Assembly: GCA_964626565.1 (NCBI GenBank)
Contig: CAZVFX010000010.1
Coordinates: forward strand, 1 to 64,000
Length of the DNA stretch: 64,000 bases
Reading direction: 5' to 3'
DNA from: CAZVFX01 sp964626565
GTDB lineage: Bacteria; Myxococcota_A; UBA9042; CAIXZC01
In this document: one piece after another, positions 25,673 to 34,778 of the stretch
Position numbering within the stretch: the stretch's first letter is position 1
How the letters are laid out: the number at the start of each line of letters is the position of its first letter
Made by a program: the position numbers and the translations under genes
The notes under the pieces: generated by a model
Told to the model about the DNA's origin: nothing
What the model saw: the letters and a program-made list of their open reading frames with translations, nothing else
The model's database searches: none

Positions 25673-26403
25673 CCGGCTACACAACCACTCCATTCTTCGA
25701 CGGATCTCTTACCATTGTTCAGCCTGAGAGCAGCTATCGTTTTTCAGTAGACTCCCTGCTCCTGGCTCGGTTCGTTCTCTCCGGAGGGAGCGCACTGGAG
25801 CCATTTGTCGATCTGGGTGCCGGCTGTGGGGTTATTTCCGCGCTCCTCGCGGCCGGCGGACTGAAGTCCGGCATTGCCGTGGAGCTGCAACAGGAACTCC
25901 ACGCAGCCGCAATGCAGACCCTGTCCGCCAATCATGTCTGTGCCGGCCTGAAAAGTGTTTGCGTCGACCTCAAGGAGTTGGCCGGTGTGGTGGCTCCGGG
26001 GAGTCATCCCACCGTAGTGTGCAACCCGCCGTATTTCGAGTTGGGAACGGGGAGAGTCTCCCCGGACGAAACCACTGCCACCGCCCGTCACGAGCTGGCG
26101 TGCACCATGGAAGACGTGCTTTCAGCCGCCCGCTATGTCCTGCCCCCCGGAGGACGCTGCTTTCTGGTCTATCCCGTGGCTCGTCTCCAGCTTCTCATGG
26201 AGCTTATGCCCCGTCACAAGCTGCACCCGGTCAGGCTGCAGTTCGTCCACCCCACGTCAGGTCGTGAAGCATCCCATTTTCTGGTGGAAGGGGCCAAATC
26301 GGAAGGGCCCGATTTGAAGGTGGCTCCCCCGCTGGTGACTCACTCCGACGCCGGGGGTTACGGTGACTGGTTCGAGGAGTTGAAGCGGCTTTGCGGGTGC
26401 TAG
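25669..26403 (+). CDS. TrmN6/YfiC-like SAM-dependent N6-adenine methyltransferase
   Basis: 244 aa. The ATG at 25669 overlaps the upstream stop. A Rossmann SAM-binding site appears as FVDLGAGCGVISALLA (~residues 45-60) with the acidic IAVELQQELH strand; the amino-methyltransferase motif NPPYFELG lies near residue 120. The early QPESSYRFSVDSLLLA motif is typical of tRNA1(Val) A37 N6-methyltransferases. Given the coupled tsaC-type gene, a tRNA modification role is likely, but rRNA is also possible. The last bases overlap the convergent lipoprotein stop. Confidence 0.82.
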   Translation: MTGYTTTPFFDGSLTIVQPESSYRFSVDSLLLARFVLSGGSALEPFVDLGAGCGVISALLAAGGLKSGIAVELQQELHAAAMQTLSANHVCAGLKSVCVDLKELAGVVAPGSHPTVVCNPPYFELGTGRVSPDETTATARHELACTMEDVLSAARYVLPPGGRCFLVYPVARLQLLMELMPRHKLHPVRLQFVHPTSGREASHFLVEGAKSEGPDLKVAPPLVTHSDAGGYGDWFEELKRLCGC

Positions 26404-26897
26404 TAGCCCCAAAGTGAATACTTCAGAGTAACTGTCGCCGAGGCGCCAAACCCCTTTACCTCCTGCACCCAGAAGCGGCCGTATCCGTCCATGGTGTTCA
26501 ATTCAACCGTAAATCCAATACCGGTTTCGGCGTTGGGAATCGACCCCGTCTCGGTCGGTTGGGGAGGATTCATGCACACATCTTCCAGGCCCTCGTATTT
26601 TTCGGGCTTGCTTTGAGGTGAGGCCCGGCAGATGTGTAACAGGCGGCAGTGGGCCTGGGTCTTCTCACATCCGGATTGGATCTTGATGGTCTCGTTCTTG
26701 TAGGTTACCAGGTCCGAGTTGATGAAGTCGGCGTGGTCGATTATTTCCCCCGTAGAAGCCACCAGCGCCTGCTCGGCCTTCAAGGTCACGGTGTGAGGGA
26801 AGTCCACCATGACAAACTCTGTTACATCCGACTCGGCTGCGCTGTCTCCGGCGCAGGATGCCAGCGCCAGACAGACCAAAGCAACGCACAATCTCAT
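26400..26897 (-). CDS. Small lipoprotein of unknown function
   Basis: 165 aa from the ATG at 26897, five bases after GGAGG; longer starts would put the binding site inside the gene. The signal MRLCVALVCLALASCAGD ends in a good lipobox (LASC, Cys15). The mature part is ~150 residues, beta-rich, with cysteines in QSGCEKTQAHCRLLHICRA and DVCMNPP, and ends TVTLKYSLWGY. No known family was recognised. Its divergent neighbour is the 7TM-HD phosphodiesterase, 123 bases away. Confidence 0.7.
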   Translation of the reverse strand: MRLCVALVCLALASCAGDSAAESDVTEFVMVDFPHTVTLKAEQALVASTGEIIDHADFINSDLVTYKNETIKIQSGCEKTQAHCRLLHICRASPQSKPEKYEGLEDVCMNPPQPTETGSIPNAETGIGFTVELNTMDGYGRFWVQEVKGFGASATVTLKYSLWGY

Positions 26898-27020
26898 AAG
26901 CTCCTCCATTGTTGCCACTGCGCCTCTATTTCTACAGCAAGGCGGGCGTCGGATCAAGGGCTGGGAATGACCGGTGGATGTTCCTTGCCCCTCGGTAGTG
27001 CATCTGCTACACTACGCCCC

Positions 27021-29750
27021 ATGAATGATGAGGAGAAAACCAGGCATCCGGGCCCCCCGCCGGGGATGAAACAGTATTTCACTCTCGGATTGGGCAATCC
27101 GCTGCTCAAATACGGGTCATGGATGCTGTTTCTGCTGCTCGTCATTCGCCTGACTTTCGTGGGTTTCAAGGGTACCCCGGTGCCGGAAGTGGGGGAGAAA
27201 TCCACCGCCTACTATGTGGCTCCCCGCGCCCACTCGTGCGCCAAGCCAAACCCGAAGTATTCCTCACTCGTGGAGGAAGCTAGAAATCAGGTTTCCCCCG
27301 TCTATGCCATTGACAACTCCTTCCTTGTCTCCCGTGAGAATCAGCTTAGAGATGTGGAAGAGAAGCTGTCGGTGGATTTGGAGAAGTTGCGGGAAATTGA
27401 GCGGGAGCTGGAAAGCCTGGACCTCAAATCGAGAGATGGCGGCAAGCAGTTGAAGGATAGCCCGTTCTACAAGAAGGATCAGCCGGTGGAGCCCACCGGG
27501 GAAAGCGCGGCAAACGATGCGGCCGCGCGCAAGGAGCTGCTGGAGCAGTCGCAGCAAGCCATGGAGCACGCCATCGCCTTGCTTGGCACCGTGGCCCCGG
27601 GGCTGGCTCGCCTGGAGGCCGAGTCCATCGTGCGCGGGCTCAGGCGCAGCGACGCGCTCATGCGGGATGTGTTTCGGGCTGCATCCATCAGCCTGGAAGA
27701 GATCCGGCGGTGGCTCATTGTCGAAACCGCCGATTTTGCGTTTCAACGCGACCGGGCGCGGGGGATCGTGCTTGCGCGTACCGGACGCAGGCTCAACGAG
27801 GCCACCCACGTCTTTTCATATGTAGAAGCGCTGGACCAGATTCGCGGCAAGCTGGTCTACCAGGTGATCAGTGAGAATTTTCCCCGCCTGAAGGGTAAGA
27901 AGCAGTTCCAGGGCTTTGTCGCCCAGGTTGCTGTTGCCAGCATGCGCGCCAATTTGGGGCGGGACGAGAATCGCACCCGCTCAGCCTTGGAAGAAGCGCT
28001 GGGCAGAGTGCCCGATTCCATTCCGGTGGAGTTTGCTCAAGGCCAGACCATTGTGGCCATGGGGGAAACGGTCCAGGACTGGCAACGGGATTGCATCGCC
28101 AAATTCTCTACCCGCACCATCGACCACGCCGAGATGGGACAGTTCCTCGGCCTCCCTGTGCCTATGGTGCTGCTCCTCCTGGGGCTGGGCTTGATGGCGG
28201 TGGTGGCATCCCTGGCGCTGGTGGGATTCTCCAGAAGGATCTTCGGAGATTTTCGACTGGAGGGTAAGGACTATCTCTCGGTGGGAGTTTTGTTCGTACT
28301 GCACCTGGCCCTGGTGAGGTTGTTCCTCATGCTGGCGGGAGTGTTGTCCCTTACCTATCCGGAACTGAGCAAGGGGACCCTGCTGGTGGCCAGCCCTGTG
28401 GCGCTGTCGGTGATGGTGCTGAACACGCTGCTGGGCACGAGAGTGTCGTTCCTCGGCATGCTCTATCTGCTGTTGATGACATCTCTGGTCGCGGTGCTCA
28501 GCGGGCCCGAGTTGCTCTCCGGCAATTTCTCCACCTACTATACGATCTACGTGTTGAGCGTGTGTCTCGTGGGTATCTGGGTAACCAGGCATGTGACCCG
28601 GCGGGGAGGGTTCTTCCTGGCCGGTGCGGCGACAGCCGGAGCTGGAGTGCTGTTCTGGCTGGTTGTGCTCCTGTTGGAAGGTGGGCAGGTGCCTATGAAC
28701 CACGCGTTGCAGTTGGGCCTCGCCTCCATCGCATCCGGCGCGCTTTCCTACATTCTGCTCATTTCCCTGACGCCGGTGTTCGAATACCTCTGGGACTACA
28801 CCACCGACAGCAGGTTGGTAGAGTTGGCCAGCAGCGACCACCCGGCGCTGAAAGAGCTGTCCCGTCGGGCGCCGGGCACCTACCAGCACTCTTTGTGGAT
28901 CGCCACTCTGGTAGAGGACGCGGCGGAGCGCATCAAGGGCAACCCGCTGCTCGCCAAGGTCGGCGCCTACTACCACGACCTGGGCAAGCTCATGGCGACT
29001 TCGGAGAGCGGGCTCCACGGCGGGGCGGCAGATTCGCCGCTGTATTTCGCGGAAAACCAGACCATGGGCAACAATCCCCACGACCATCTGCCGCCTGCAG
29101 CCAGCGCACGGATCCTTAGGAAACACGTCGAACAGAGCATCAAGATGATCGACAAGTACCGCCTGGGCAAGAAGGTGCGGGACATTGCGGCCCAGCATCA
29201 CGGCACGTCCCTCATGGCCCACTTCTACAATCGAGCCTTGATCAACGCTGAATCCGACGGTGGGACGGTGAGGGACGGGGATTTCCGGTATCCGGGACCC
29301 CGGCCCCAGAGCAAGGAAGCCGCGCTGGTGATGCTGGCCGACTCGGTGGAGGCCGCGGTGCGGGCCCTGCCCCAGCACACCGAGGAAAAGATCTCGGAGC
29401 GGGTGAGCGACATTGTGAGCAAGCGGGTGGCCGACGGGCAGTTGGACGACTCGACCCTCACCTTTGGTGACGTCAACGAGATCATCGACAGTTTCGTGAA
29501 GAACCTCGTCAGCATGTACCACGCCCGGCCCGAATACCTCAAGGCCAAGCCGGAGGAAAAGACCGTTCGTCTGCAGCGGGACGAACTGGGCGATGACGGC
29601 GAGCCCGACCCGGACGAAGCCGCGACGGTCAGGTTGGAAGACCGCGACGCGGCCAAGGTTCGGCCGGATGGGTCACAAGCCCCTGCCGCTGAACCCGGCG
29701 AAGAACCTGACGACCAGCCTGAAGATGAGCCCGAAGATGCCCCGAAGTAG
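27021..29750 (+). CDS. 7TM-HD family phosphodiesterase (PgpH/YqfF-like)
   Basis: 909 aa from the ATG at 27021; frame is open upstream but without signal or homology. The first transmembrane helix (~33-50) is followed by a large extracytoplasmic 7TMR-HDED-type region (~60-385) with coiled-coil sequence, then a cluster of about seven helices (~390-610), and a cytoplasmic HD domain. HD-domain signatures are AYYHDLGKL, NPHDHLPPAASARIL and DIAAQHHGTSLMAHFYNRA, closely like PgpH, which hydrolyses c-di-AMP. A ~75-residue acidic tail follows. It overlaps ybeY by 14 bases, a pairing widely conserved; the usual phoH partner is absent. Substrate assignment is by homology only. Confidence 0.88.
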   Translation: MNDEEKTRHPGPPPGMKQYFTLGLGNPLLKYGSWMLFLLLVIRLTFVGFKGTPVPEVGEKSTAYYVAPRAHSCAKPNPKYSSLVEEARNQVSPVYAIDNSFLVSRENQLRDVEEKLSVDLEKLREIERELESLDLKSRDGGKQLKDSPFYKKDQPVEPTGESAANDAAARKELLEQSQQAMEHAIALLGTVAPGLARLEAESIVRGLRRSDALMRDVFRAASISLEEIRRWLIVETADFAFQRDRARGIVLARTGRRLNEATHVFSYVEALDQIRGKLVYQVISENFPRLKGKKQFQGFVAQVAVASMRANLGRDENRTRSALEEALGRVPDSIPVEFAQGQTIVAMGETVQDWQRDCIAKFSTRTIDHAEMGQFLGLPVPMVLLLLGLGLMAVVASLALVGFSRRIFGDFRLEGKDYLSVGVLFVLHLALVRLFLMLAGVLSLTYPELSKGTLLVASPVALSVMVLNTLLGTRVSFLGMLYLLLMTSLVAVLSGPELLSGNFSTYYTIYVLSVCLVGIWVTRHVTRRGGFFLAGAATAGAGVLFWLVVLLLEGGQVPMNHALQLGLASIASGALSYILLISLTPVFEYLWDYTTDSRLVELASSDHPALKELSRRAPGTYQHSLWIATLVEDAAERIKGNPLLAKVGAYYHDLGKLMATSESGLHGGAADSPLYFAENQTMGNNPHDHLPPAASARILRKHVEQSIKMIDKYRLGKKVRDIAAQHHGTSLMAHFYNRALINAESDGGTVRDGDFRYPGPRPQSKEAALVMLADSVEAAVRALPQHTEEKISERVSDIVSKRVADGQLDDSTLTFGDVNEIIDSFVKNLVSMYHARPEYLKAKPEEKTVRLQRDELGDDGEPDPDEAATVRLEDRDAAKVRPDGSQAPAAEPGEEPDDQPEDEPEDAPK

Positions 29751-30237
29751 TTCTTCCTCCGAAAACACCTTGGAGGTCCTCAACCGTCAGCGGAAGTTTT
29801 CACTCGACAAAACCGCGTTCGCAGCAGCGATCGGGAGTGTGCTGGACGCGTTGGAGGTTTCGGGACAGGAACTCAACGTGGTGCTGCTGTCCGACCGCAA
29901 CATGCGGGTCATGAACCGTGACTATCGGGGCGTCAACGCCACTACCGACGTCATCTCATTCCCCATGAAGGAAGGCGACTGGGGCGACCCCAGCGGTACG
30001 CTCTTGGGCGACATCGCCATCTCCCTGGAAACCATCGCCCGCCAGGCAACCGTACCCCACGATGATGGCCGCCCTCAAACCGGCACACCCCAAAAAGAGC
30101 TGGCCCTCATGACCATCCACGGCATCCTCCATCTCCTGGGCCACACCCACGAGCCCGGCACGCCGGAAGCCGCTGCGATGCTCAAGCAGGAGTCGGCCCT
30201 GTTCGCCCGAATGTGGGAGTTGTTTCCGCAGTTTTGA
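29737..30237 (+). CDS. ybeY: Endoribonuclease YbeY
   Basis: 166 aa from the ATG at 29737 (an ATG at 29725 is also possible). Zinc-dependent RNase involved in 16S rRNA 3' maturation and ribosome quality control. Family features: VVLLSDRNMRVMNRDYRG, TDVISFPM, LLGDIAIS and the zinc motif HGILHLLGHTHE (HxxxHxxGxxH). It begins within the last codons of the 7TM-HD gene, indicating translational coupling. Confidence 0.94.
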   Translation: MPRSSSSSENTLEVLNRQRKFSLDKTAFAAAIGSVLDALEVSGQELNVVLLSDRNMRVMNRDYRGVNATTDVISFPMKEGDWGDPSGTLLGDIAISLETIARQATVPHDDGRPQTGTPQKELALMTIHGILHLLGHTHEPGTPEAAAMLKQESALFARMWELFPQF

Positions 30238-30768
30238 TCTGCCCCATGGAAATTCTCCACATCATGCCCAAATGCACATATGCCCCGACGGGCCCGGGAG
30301 TCAGGCGGGCACAGGGCTGTCAGAAGCCGACGAACAGATCAACATGTGGGTAGAGATAGTGAGGCTCCGGTGCCGAGCACTTTGTCGCCCCCATGGGCAT
30401 GACCGCAGTGGCCAGGGCGCGGACCCCCATGGCAATGCCCTCGCTTTTCCCACGGCGCCGGACCATCTCGTAGCCGATGGACACGGCGACCCCGGAGCGA
30501 TTTGGCGCCTGCCCGTCGTAGTCGCCCTGCCGGACCCATGCTGAAGCCGGTTCTGCGAAGGCGGGTGAACGAACACCGCCTCGCACACCTGGCACCCACC
30601 ATCATCGAGGCGCGGGAGGGGCCGCTTCTCACCACTTCCGACTGTTTTTGACTCAGCCCGACCCGCAGCCGGCGAGCATTGTGGCAACACCCGCCGTCTG
30701 ATATCATGCATGGCGTCGAAACGTGGTGTCGAATCTGGTTTATTCGCGATTTTTGGAGGTGTGAATTC
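30238..30768. other. 531-base region without a confident gene
   Basis: GC-rich and without tRNA or rRNA features. It contains a possible broken gene end on the minus strand (30320-30595) and a GGAGG site at ~30754-30758 serving the next gene. No promoter with good spacing was found. Confidence 0.5.
30320..30595 (-). pseudogene. Possible remnant of an outer-membrane protein C-terminus
   Basis: A minus-strand frame reads into RSGVAVSIGYEMVRRRGK, then MGVRALATAVMPMGA, and ends YLYPHVDLFVGF at a stop. The alternating final strand with a terminal Phe resembles the last beta strand of outer-membrane barrels. No start, signal or upstream continuation in the same frame is convincing, so this is either a decayed fragment or chance. 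Confidence 0.25.
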
Positions 30769-32091
30769 ATGCTCAAGCGGTGGAGAGTCTGGGGACTATC
30801 TGTTCTGTCTTTTCTGGTCTTATCATCTAGCGGACCCTGTTATAACGACGATTGCTCCAACCCGGGAGAGGGTTGGTGCAGCGGCGAGACCGCGAAGTTC
30901 TGTGCGGGTGCCGGGGATAACGCGGCCTACTCGCTGGTCACAGAGGACTGCGCAGCTTTGGAGCTTACCTGTGTGGAGGGTCTGGGGGCCGGCTATGATG
31001 GCCCGGAGACTCAGTTGTCCTGGTGTCTCGATACGCGGACCTGTGACGCCGACGGTGATTTCCTTTGTGAGACTTCTGCCGCCGACGGCAGTCCCATGCT
31101 AATGCGCTGCGTCGACGTTTCATCGACAGAATGGTTCACCGACAACGAGATTTCGGCCTTCGTATCCCATCCGGACCTGCAGTTGATAAGAGAGCCGGTG
31201 TCGGGTGGTGGGTACGGCTTCCAATCCGAAACTCCCCTGCCCTGCATCGAATGCAAAAGCACCTGCGGTTGCGACGTGGCCTCGGTTTGTCGCAACGGGT
31301 TATGTGTTCCGGCGGAGGCTGCAGGGGAAACGGACGAAAATCTGGTGTGCTGCGGCAAAGAGAGGCAGACCGTTTGCCTCAAAGGTGAGGCCTGCGAAAA
31401 TCTGGACGGCAGCAAGGGTGTATGCACCACTGCGACTAAATGCGACCCTTGTGAGACGACCGATGACTGTGAGACGGACCAGCTTGACTGCGTTTCGACC
31501 GGTGGGGAGACTCCCACTGTTTGTCTGAACCCCGAGGAAGTGGACAAGGCCACCTACGACTGCCGGGAGGATCTGGGGCAGGCATGGAAGCAGGACGTCT
31601 GCGGTGGTTGGGTCGAGAGCGCCGAGGACGTTCCCATGGCCTATGCCTGCCGGGAGGACACGGATCAAAGCTGGAGCCTCAACGCCTGTGATCAATGGAT
31701 CGCAATGGTGGAGGACTGTGGCGCCGGCTATCGCTGTGAGAACAACGAGTGCATACTTCGAGTACCTGAGATAGAGGTCAGCCCGACGCTACTGGATTTC
31801 GGCGATATTGTGGTTTCGGAGGACAAGACCCTGACTCTATCCATCGGCAACATTGGCGATGGCGCCCTCCTCGTTCAAGAGATTCTCCTAGAACCAGCGT
31901 CGGTCAAGTCCTTCGGTCTGTCGCACTCTTCGGCTGAAGTGGCTGCCAACGAGATTGTATCTATCGATATTACCTTCGCTCCCAGCGAAACCGGGAACGT
32001 TCAAGCGAAGTTGCTCATTCACTCCAACGACGAGGATGAACCGGAGGTAGTCGTGCTCATGAATGGCAACGGAGTGGCGTCCGACAAGTAG
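30769..32091 (+). CDS. Secreted Cys-rich protein with C-terminal choice-of-anchor-D domain
   Basis: 440 aa from the ATG at 30769, nine bases after GGAGG. The signal region MLKRWRVWGLSVLSFLVLSS lacks a good lipobox (SGPC), so Sec secretion is more likely than lipidation. Residues ~20-330 are Cys-rich with KSTCGCDVASVCRNGLC, VCCGKERQTVC and two related ~40-residue units starting YDCREDLGQAW and YACREDTDQSW. Residues ~335-440 form one choice-of-anchor-D/ASH-like beta domain (IEVSPTLLDFGDIVVSED to VVVLMNGNG). Function is not known; a surface or periplasmic structural protein is inferred. Confidence 0.78.
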   Translation: MLKRWRVWGLSVLSFLVLSSSGPCYNDDCSNPGEGWCSGETAKFCAGAGDNAAYSLVTEDCAALELTCVEGLGAGYDGPETQLSWCLDTRTCDADGDFLCETSAADGSPMLMRCVDVSSTEWFTDNEISAFVSHPDLQLIREPVSGGGYGFQSETPLPCIECKSTCGCDVASVCRNGLCVPAEAAGETDENLVCCGKERQTVCLKGEACENLDGSKGVCTTATKCDPCETTDDCETDQLDCVSTGGETPTVCLNPEEVDKATYDCREDLGQAWKQDVCGGWVESAEDVPMAYACREDTDQSWSLNACDQWIAMVEDCGAGYRCENNECILRVPEIEVSPTLLDFGDIVVSEDKTLTLSIGNIGDGALLVQEILLEPASVKSFGLSHSSAEVAANEIVSIDITFAPSETGNVQAKLLIHSNDEDEPEVVVLMNGNGVASDK

Positions 32092-32174
32092 GAGGAAGTT
32101 CTCCCGCTGTTTCAAGCCATTTTCCGGGTTGTGGGCGCAGTGTTCATATTGATGGGCATGTACAAACTGGACGA

Positions 32175-32918
32175 CTACCCCGGCTGGCCGCCCTGCGGTT
32201 TGGGCAGGATGAAGTGGAACTCCCCTTCCACTTCGGCCCGGAGTTTGTCCGGCTTTTCGGTTTCCTGCACGATGACGCCCGCAAAATCCCCGGCCCAGAT
32301 GCCGTCTTCGTCCGCGGTCCAGTCGGTGATGTTGAACATCCCTTCCGAACCATCGATGGTGGAGTCGAAGGTCTTGTTCTTGATGTCTACCCGGATGGCC
32401 GGCTCAAATCCGCTGAACGGGTACTCGCCGCTGGTGGGGGTTGAGGGCGGTTTGTCCGCGGTACCGATGATAATGCCGAAGTTCAAGGTGACTACCGAAA
32501 ACGGCAGCGCGATGTTGTCAGACATGGTAAACGCCACGGCCGGCGCGATGTGGGTCGAGCCAAAGGAGAACTTGTTGTCCTTGCCCGTCAGGTCGCGGGT
32601 AAAGATAACCTTGCAACAGGTTTTCACCCCTCCCAAACACTCCACCTGTTCCGCCTCATCACACGTAATGCCGGGACCCATTTCCAATCTGAGCTTCAGC
32701 GTGTAGTAGCTCAACAACCCGTTCTGTCCGCTGTCTTCCTCCGCGGGCGTCGCGTCGTCTTCCTGGGGTGACGAACTGTCTCCGGAAGGCTCGTTGCCTG
32801 TATCCCCCGCGGGTTGACCGCCGCTGTCCTCGTCCCCGCCACCGCCATTGCCGTCACCGCCACAAGCCAGCAGAAACACCCCCAGCGCAGCCACGCAAAT
32901 GACCCTCAATGTCCTCAT
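32175..32918 (-). CDS. Lipoprotein of unknown function
   Basis: 247 aa from the ATG at 32918, with GGAGG nine bases upstream. The signal VICVAALGVFLLACGGDG ends in lipobox LLAC (Cys19). A disordered Gly/Ser/Asp/Pro linker of about 50 residues tethers a beta-rich domain (YYTLKLRLEMGPGITC to EGEFHFILPKPQG) with Cys residues near GVKTCCKVIF. No family was recognised. The last seven residues (KPQGGQPG) are low complexity. The gene diverges from the radical SAM gene; repeats lie between them. Confidence 0.7.
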   Translation of the reverse strand: MRTLRVICVAALGVFLLACGGDGNGGGGDEDSGGQPAGDTGNEPSGDSSSPQEDDATPAEEDSGQNGLLSYYTLKLRLEMGPGITCDEAEQVECLGGVKTCCKVIFTRDLTGKDNKFSFGSTHIAPAVAFTMSDNIALPFSVVTLNFGIIIGTADKPPSTPTSGEYPFSGFEPAIRVDIKNKTFDSTIDGSEGMFNITDWTADEDGIWAGDFAGVIVQETEKPDKLRAEVEGEFHFILPKPQGGQPG

Positions 32919-32951
32919 CACGCTCAACCTCCTACGGTTGCAAACATTCTA

Positions 32952-32984
32952 CATTGATAATTGAAAATTGGTAATTGATAATTC
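32952..32984. repeat. AT-rich TTGATAATTGAAAATTG-type short repeats
   Basis: Imperfect repeats of ATTGATAATTG / AAAATTGGTAATTG in an otherwise GC-rich genome. Related words occur at 48575-48665 and ~56872-56890. Confidence 0.65.
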
Positions 32985-33020
32985 AACTAGACTTGACGGC
33001 AGGCCCGCTCAAGTCTAGTT
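32985..33020. repeat. Inverted repeat with 12-bp perfect arms
   Basis: AACTAGACTTGA (32985-32996) pairs exactly with TCAAGTCTAGTT (33009-33020) across a 12-base loop. It ends eight bases before the radical SAM start codon. It could be an operator, a 5' hairpin or a mobile extragenic palindrome. Confidence 0.75.
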
Positions 33021-33021
33021 T
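32993..33021 (+). promoter_or_regulatory. Possible promoter inside the inverted repeat
   Basis: TTGACG (32993-32998), 17-bp spacer, TAGTTT (33016-33021). If used, transcription would begin at or next to the ATG at 33028, giving a leaderless mRNA; no ribosome binding site is present there. Confidence 0.3.
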
Positions 33022-33027
33022 CAACCT

Positions 33028-34734
33028 ATGGGTAAGACGCTCTCCATAGAGACGGGTATTCGCTGCAGCAATCGTTGCTCGTTCTGCTATCAACTGGGCT
33101 GGCGTGCGGGTGAGGAGCAACTGGCCGACCCTTCCCTTGAGTCCCTGGTGGGAAAGCTGGAGTGGGGCCGGAAGAACGGCTACGACTCCGTCGGTTTCTC
33201 CGGCGGCGAACCAACCGTGCGCAAGGACTTTCCCGACCTGGTGCGCAAGGCCAGAGAGTTGGGCTACGGTCGGGTCGCCCTTACCACCAACGGCCGCAGG
33301 TTCGCCGACCGTGAGTATGCCTCCCGGCTGCTGGACGCAGGTGTGGACTCCATCGGCTGGTCCCTTCACGGCCCGGACGCAGAGATTCACGACGCCCTGG
33401 TAGGCCGCGACGGTGCGTTCGAGCAGGCGACAGAGGGCATGAAGAACGTCGCCGAGTTGGCCGCGGGCCTCCACCGACGCATAGACCAGAACCTGTTCAC
33501 CCTGGTGAACAAGAAGAACCACCACCGGCTGACCGAGACCTGCCGGGTAGGGCGCTCATTCGGCATCAAGCTGATGATTCTCCAGCCGGTTATCTACGCC
33601 AAAGGCAACCTGACCCTGGCCGCCGAGCACGCCCTGCCTTTGGACCTGGTCATCAAGGCGGTACGCAAGGCTGCCACGGTGGGAGTGGGTGAAGAGTGGT
33701 TTGTGAAGCTCTTTAACCTTCCCCCCTGTTTTTTTCCCGATGACCTCGAGGGTTTCGAGCATCAGCGTTATCCGGTGGACGTGTTTCGCTACCAGGAGCG
33801 GGCCAAAGCGGGGGAGAGCCGAGTGGTGCCGGGGCAGGGCTACTTGAGGCTCGACCGGTGCGCAGAGTGCCTGCTGGACGAATTCTGCCCCGGCTTGCAC
33901 CAGAGCCTTTTGCCCCAGGACGAAGTGCTGAAGCTCGCACTTGAATCGTTGGAGCTTCCTCCCGACTGCCGGGAGGTGTGGGTGGCCGGCACCGAGTTGA
34001 TGCAGCCTGAGACGCTGGCCCAGTTTGTAGGGGCGGTGCGCCGCCGGTCGGGAGGCTCCCGCGTGAAGGTCTATTACGGCGGTGACGGCGTGGCCGGCGA
34101 GCAATTTGCCGCCTCGGTGGTGGAGGGTGGTGCGGCGGAGGTCTCCCTGGTGTTCAAGGGCCTGGGGGACGAGGTGCGGGACGTGACCACCTGGGGCGGA
34201 AGCAATGTGCAGGGGTTGATGACCGCGGGCGAGGATCCGTTGCTCAAGTCCGCAGGCGGTTGTGCGAGATCGGTGTCCATCCCCTACCTGGATTCTACCC
34301 GTGACCAGTTGCTTACCCGGGTGAGGCAGCTCGCCGCCGGCTCCAAAGGCGACTGGCTGCTCGAGATCCAATTCCCCTGGGATTTCAAACCTCCCGAGAT
34401 CTGGGATCTGGTGAAGCTGGTGCGCATGATGCGCGGCTGGCGCGGTGCGGGCGGAGGCCGGGTCCGTATCGTCTCCCCGGACCCGCGCCGTAGACTGAAA
34501 CCGCTGCTGCGTCTACCCGCCTCTCTTCTGCTTGACCAGGCAACCGCCTCAGCCCACTACGCCCGGCATCTATTCTCCGGCCCTCTAGCGGGCTGGATCT
34601 GCCTTTCCATTCCCCCTTTCGCCCACGAGACACATCGTGGAGAGAAGCCGGACCCGGCTGCCATTCCGGTACTGTCCGGCTATTCCGGCGCACCGATTAC
34701 TCCCGAGCGGTTTGAAAAAATGCGACCGGGGTAG
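33028..34734 (+). CDS. Radical SAM protein with SPASM-like C-terminal cysteines and an extra domain
   Basis: 568 aa. The SAM-cluster motif is CSNRCSFC (Cys13, 17, 20), followed by GFSGGEPT (59-62 GGEP), ALTTNGR and SLHGPDAEIHDALVGRDGAF. Further cysteines at 234 (FNLPPCFFP) and 278, 281, 287 (CAECLLDEFC) suggest an auxiliary Fe-S cluster of the SPASM/twitch type. Residues ~300-568 are an additional region with no recognised domain. Such enzymes often modify peptides, but no precursor peptide was found nearby. The ATG at 33028 follows an inverted repeat and has no Shine-Dalgarno sequence. Same architecture logic as the protein at 55298-56872. Confidence 0.85.
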   Translation: MGKTLSIETGIRCSNRCSFCYQLGWRAGEEQLADPSLESLVGKLEWGRKNGYDSVGFSGGEPTVRKDFPDLVRKARELGYGRVALTTNGRRFADREYASRLLDAGVDSIGWSLHGPDAEIHDALVGRDGAFEQATEGMKNVAELAAGLHRRIDQNLFTLVNKKNHHRLTETCRVGRSFGIKLMILQPVIYAKGNLTLAAEHALPLDLVIKAVRKAATVGVGEEWFVKLFNLPPCFFPDDLEGFEHQRYPVDVFRYQERAKAGESRVVPGQGYLRLDRCAECLLDEFCPGLHQSLLPQDEVLKLALESLELPPDCREVWVAGTELMQPETLAQFVGAVRRRSGGSRVKVYYGGDGVAGEQFAASVVEGGAAEVSLVFKGLGDEVRDVTTWGGSNVQGLMTAGEDPLLKSAGGCARSVSIPYLDSTRDQLLTRVRQLAAGSKGDWLLEIQFPWDFKPPEIWDLVKLVRMMRGWRGAGGGRVRIVSPDPRRRLKPLLRLPASLLLDQATASAHYARHLFSGPLAGWICLSIPPFAHETHRGEKPDPAAIPVLSGYSGAPITPERFEKMRPG

Positions 34735-34778
34735 TACACTCGCCCATGAAGCTTCAGACTCTCATTGTGGAGCGCAAT

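Noticed and set aside
27981..29522. Minus-strand frame opposite the 7TM-HD gene
   Set aside because: His/Gln-rich composition, no family similarity, and the plus strand has a complete PgpH-like gene.
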